Positions 6,407-8,314 of a DNA stretch of 8,314 nt are shown in pieces (within the stretch, counting starts at the first letter, position 1; every line of letters begins with the position of its first letter). The stretch covers positions 49,887 to 58,200 of the forward strand of contig DEQC01000009.1 in assembly GCA_002359055.1 (NCBI GenBank), given 5' to 3'. This DNA is from Flavobacteriales bacterium UBA3376 (GTDB taxonomy: Bacteria > Bacteroidota > Bacteroidia > Flavobacteriales > Weeksellaceae). The notes beneath the pieces are model-generated. The model did not search any database and was not told where the DNA came from. It was given only the letters and a program-made list of their open reading frames with translations. A program made the position numbers and the translations under genes.

Positions 6407-6823
6407 TTATCCCAACCAAGCAGCCCAAGGCACTCTCGATAGAGTTAACAATAAACCAATCAAAGCAAATACAACTACTGACATCTTCACTGATTCTGAC
6501 TTCTTTAATTTAGAATTTGCGATGGTAATAAAAATTACACCTGCAAACATCATCAAAGGATGCTCAACTGCATACAACCTTAATTCTGAATTGCCCATGG
6601 TTTCTGAAGTGAACTTAGAAAATGGCGAAAGAAAATAAAGCACAAGTCCAATAATCAATTGAATGTGAAAAGTTAAAGTTGTGAAAAAACTCAATTTGCT
6701 AATCGCATTGTCCCTTGCTTTTTTGTTGATTGCATAATAACCCAACATCAAAAAAAACAAAATTCCCATCAATAAGGTCAGATACGCCCAACCACTGTGA
6801 AATTGTTTGAAAAAATTATACAT
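6407..6823 (-). CDS. Small four-helix membrane protein with three histidines, function unknown
   Basis: This 138-residue protein has four predicted membrane helices: about 12-31, 45-66, 88-103 and 112-129. It resembles a conserved Bacteroidota family whose members, as I recall, are annotated as hypothetical or loosely as cytochrome b. Conserved-looking features are HSGWAYL at the start (His9), FHIQLIIGLVLYFLSP (His53), MGNSELRLYAVEHPLMM (His88) and the C-terminal SRVPWAAWLG. These are its only three histidines and all lie in or next to membrane helices, so heme or metal binding is possible but unproven. It is downstream of nadC by 84 bases and probably has its own promoter at 6854-6861. It is the last gene before the bidirectional terminator. 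Confidence 0.82.
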   Translation of the reverse strand: MYNFFKQFHSGWAYLTLLMGILFFLMLGYYAINKKARDNAISKLSFFTTLTFHIQLIIGLVLYFLSPFSKFTSETMGNSELRLYAVEHPLMMFAGVIFITIANSKLKKSESVKMSVVVFALIGLLLTLSRVPWAAWLG

Positions 6824-6853
6824 ATAAAATAGTTTTTACGAATTGATACGCTA

Positions 6854-6861
6854 CAAACATA
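6854..6861 (-). promoter_or_regulatory. -7 promoter element for the small membrane protein gene
   Basis: The minus strand reads TATGTTTG here, a full TAnnTTTG match, 30 bases before the ATG at 6823. No TTTG is found at the -33 distance. A weak 5-bp AT-rich hairpin (6879-6891) lies between it and the nadC stop, so read-through from nadC is equally possible. Confidence 0.4.
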
Positions 6862-6907
6862 CAAAAAGCCAATTAATTATAAGTTGCTTATTTAAAAATT
6901 CATTCGA

Positions 6908-7771
6908 TTATTTTAAAGCCTTAAGACTCAAATCTTTATTGGCCGATGAATGTATAATTGCTCCTGAAGAAATGAAGTCAACTCCGGTTTCAGCCACTTC
7001 CCTTAAAGTCTCTAAAGTAATTCCACCGGAAGCTTCTGTTTCACATCTTCCGTCAATCATTTTCACCGCTTCTCTCATCTCCTCTGTGGACATATTATCC
7101 AACATTATCACATCGACACAGCCTGTCGCTAAAGCTTCTCTAACTTCATCCAAATTTCTTGTTTCAACTTCGATTTTTAAATCTTTTCCGATTTTTTCTA
7201 AATAAGCTTTTACAGAATTGACTGCTTGAGTTATACCACCTGCATAATCATTGTGATTGTCTTTTAACATCACCATATCGTACAATCCATACCTATGATT
7301 TTGCGCGCCTCCAATTGCTACCGCCCATTTCTCACACATTCTAAAATTTGGAGTAGTTTTACGAGTGTCCAATATTTTCACATCCAAACCATGAACTTCA
7401 TCGACAGCTTTTCTTGCATAAGTCGCTATCCCGCTCATTCTTTGCATACAATTGAGCACCAAACGCTCACAAGTCAAAATCGATTGTGCAGATCCTTTCA
7501 CATAAAACGCAACTTCTCCAGCTTTTACCACTTCTCCATCTTGCTTGAGAACTTCTATGGCTAAATTTTCATCGAAATGTTTAAAAATTTCCTTTGCTAA
7601 TTCCACACCTGCCAACACACAATCTTCTTTGATCAACAACTGTGCTTCATCGATCAAATCTGCTGGTACACTCCCTAAAGTCGAATGATCTCCATCGCCC
7701 ACATCTTCTTTAAATGCTTGGCTTATAAAGTAATTCAGCTTTTCTTGGGTAACATATACTGGTCTTTTCAT
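6908..7771 (-). CDS. nadC: Nicotinate-nucleotide pyrophosphorylase (quinolinate phosphoribosyltransferase)
   Basis: NadC joins quinolinate and PRPP to give nicotinate mononucleotide, CO2 and pyrophosphate in de novo NAD synthesis (EC 2.4.2.19), in the cytoplasm. From the Met at 7771 the protein has 287 residues, normal for the family. The N-terminal domain contains EDVGDGDHST, the conserved start of the family. The barrel carries TRKTTP (136-141), GGAQNHR (154-160), LKDNH (169-173), EVETR (201-205), LDNMS (224-228) and EASGGI (246-251), covering the expected quinolinate- and PRPP-binding residues. The reading frame stays open upstream to an ATG at 7819, but those 16 extra codons run through the terminator hairpin of mdh and do not look like the family, so the start at 7771 is chosen. 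No NadA or NadB gene is in the window. Confidence 0.95.
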   Translation of the reverse strand: MKRPVYVTQEKLNYFISQAFKEDVGDGDHSTLGSVPADLIDEAQLLIKEDCVLAGVELAKEIFKHFDENLAIEVLKQDGEVVKAGEVAFYVKGSAQSILTCERLVLNCMQRMSGIATYARKAVDEVHGLDVKILDTRKTTPNFRMCEKWAVAIGGAQNHRYGLYDMVMLKDNHNDYAGGITQAVNSVKAYLEKIGKDLKIEVETRNLDEVREALATGCVDVIMLDNMSTEEMREAVKMIDGRCETEASGGITLETLREVAETGVDFISSGAIIHSSANKDLSLKALK

Positions 7772-7790
7772 CCTATAAAATTCAGTTAAA

Positions 7791-7816
7791 ATAAAACGGT
7801 GGCAATTAGCCACCGT
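7791..7816 (-). terminator. Rho-independent terminator of mdh
   Basis: The perfect 8-bp stem ACGGTGGC (7796-7803) with GCCACCGT (7809-7816) encloses a five-base loop. On the minus strand it is followed by TTTTATTTTA (7796 downward). It starts 25 bases after the mdh stop and ends 24 bases before the nadC start. Confidence 0.8.
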
Positions 7817-7824
7817 CAAAAATA
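7817..7824 (-). promoter_or_regulatory. Candidate -7 promoter element for nadC
   Basis: The minus strand reads TATTTTTG, a full TAnnTTTG match, between the mdh stop and the mdh terminator. Transcription would start near 7810-7813, within the 5' arm of the hairpin, so RNA from this promoter would lack the complete stem. There is no good -33 element (TTTA at 18 bases spacing), and the area is T-rich, so a chance match is quite possible. Confidence 0.3.
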
Positions 7825-7841
7825 AAATATTTTCTAAAGAA

Positions 7842-8314
7842 TTAAAGCTTTAACTCTGCATTTACTTTTCTAACAGCTTCAGCTGCAGTATTGAATTTTT
7901 CTTTTTCGTCATCAGTCAATGTAATATCAACGATTTTCTCAACACCATTTTTACCGATAATTGCTGGAACTCCTAAACAAATATCGTTTTGACCATATTC
8001 ACCTTCCAATAATAGTGAACAAGGGAACATTTTTTTCTGGTCGCAAAGAATGGATTGAACCATGCTCGAAACTGCTGCACCTGGTGCGTACCAAGCTGAA
8101 GTTCCTAACAATTTAGTCAAAGTAGCTCCACCTACACGAGTTTCTTGTTCAACATAATCTTGTTCTTCTTGACTTAAAAACTCAGAAACTGGAACACCAT
8201 TACGAGTCGCTTTGCTCAACAATGGAACCATACCTGTATCTGAATGCGCAGCGATTACCATTCCATCAACATCAGAAATTGGACAATCCAAAGCTTCTGC
8301 CAATCTATATTTGA
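7842..8314 (-). CDS. mdh: Malate dehydrogenase, C-terminal half (5' end outside the window)
   Basis: This is the last 156 or so residues of an NAD-dependent malate dehydrogenase, which interconverts malate and oxaloacetate in the TCA cycle; the full enzyme is about 310 residues. The frame is open to the window edge, beginning with KYRLAEALDCPISDVDGMV. The catalytic histidine lies in AAHSDTGMVPL, followed by VGGATLTKLLGTSAWYAPGAA, which carries the substrate-loop and active-site serine region, and by GEYGQNDICLGVPAIIGKNGVEKIVDI and the C-terminal helix ending NAELKL. The sequence is of the LDH-like MDH type typical of Bacteroidota. A terminator hairpin follows, and nadC lies 70 bases downstream in the same direction. 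The TTG near 8303 is an internal Leu codon, not a start. Confidence 0.95.
   Translation of the reverse strand, partial: KYRLAEALDCPISDVDGMVIAAHSDTGMVPLLSKATRNGVPVSEFLSQEEQDYVEQETRVGGATLTKLLGTSAWYAPGAAVSSMVQSILCDQKKMFPCSLLLEGEYGQNDICLGVPAIIGKNGVEKIVDITLTDDEKEKFNTAAEAVRKVNAELKL

Noticed and set aside
6843..7205. Plus-strand open frame antisense to the end of nadC
   Set aside because: It is the complement of conserved nadC codons, with low-complexity Ser/Lys-rich translation and no family resemblance.
7772..7819. N-terminal extension of nadC to the ATG at 7819
   Set aside because: The 16 extra codons are the mdh terminator hairpin read as protein and are not like NadC; the Met at 7771 gives the normal family length.
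7842..8303. mdh beginning at a TTG near 8303
   Set aside because: That codon is an internal leucine (KYRLAEAL); the frame is open to the window edge and the NAD-binding half is missing from the window.

Overview
The window is AT-rich and looks like the chromosome of a Bacteroidota, most likely a flavobacterium-like member. The lines of evidence are the protein families (a malate dehydrogenase C-terminus of the flavobacterial type, a cysteine-poor Mrp ATPase, a TonB receptor paired with an HmuY-type lipoprotein), promoter candidates of the Bacteroidota form TAnnTTTG, A-rich translation starts without Shine-Dalgarno sequences, and a tRNA without an encoded CCA. The assignment is inferred from family resemblance; no search was run.

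Layout. Positions 1-61 hold the 3' end of a tRNA (probably Leu) and its terminator. A 194-bp intergenic stretch with a good promoter and an FNR-like palindrome leads into a plus-strand pair (256-3525): a TonB-dependent outer-membrane receptor and a surface lipoprotein of the HmuY family, probably a heme uptake unit. A DinB-fold protein (3533-3997, minus) converges on it almost end to end. From a 128-bp divergent promoter region, the plus strand then carries Mrp/NBP35 ATPase and a small Nfu scaffold (4126-5483), an Fe-S cluster assembly pair, followed by an exported DUF3108 protein (5562-6329). A strong bidirectional hairpin (6348-6383) ends this unit.

The right-hand part is all minus strand: mdh (malate dehydrogenase, cut by the window edge), nadC (quinolinate phosphoribosyltransferase, NAD biosynthesis) and a small four-helix membrane protein with three histidines. 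A terminator hairpin lies between mdh and nadC, and a candidate nadC promoter sits just upstream of it.

The genes share a loose theme of iron/heme and redox cofactors: heme import, Fe-S assembly, NAD synthesis and an NAD-dependent dehydrogenase. Most of the window is ordinary core genome. The parts most worth a second look are the oversized HmuY protein with its receptor, the Mrp with a single cysteine, the histidine-bearing membrane protein, and the promoter/terminator overlap before nadC. I saw no CRISPR array, insertion sequence, phage gene or clear sign of horizontal transfer.
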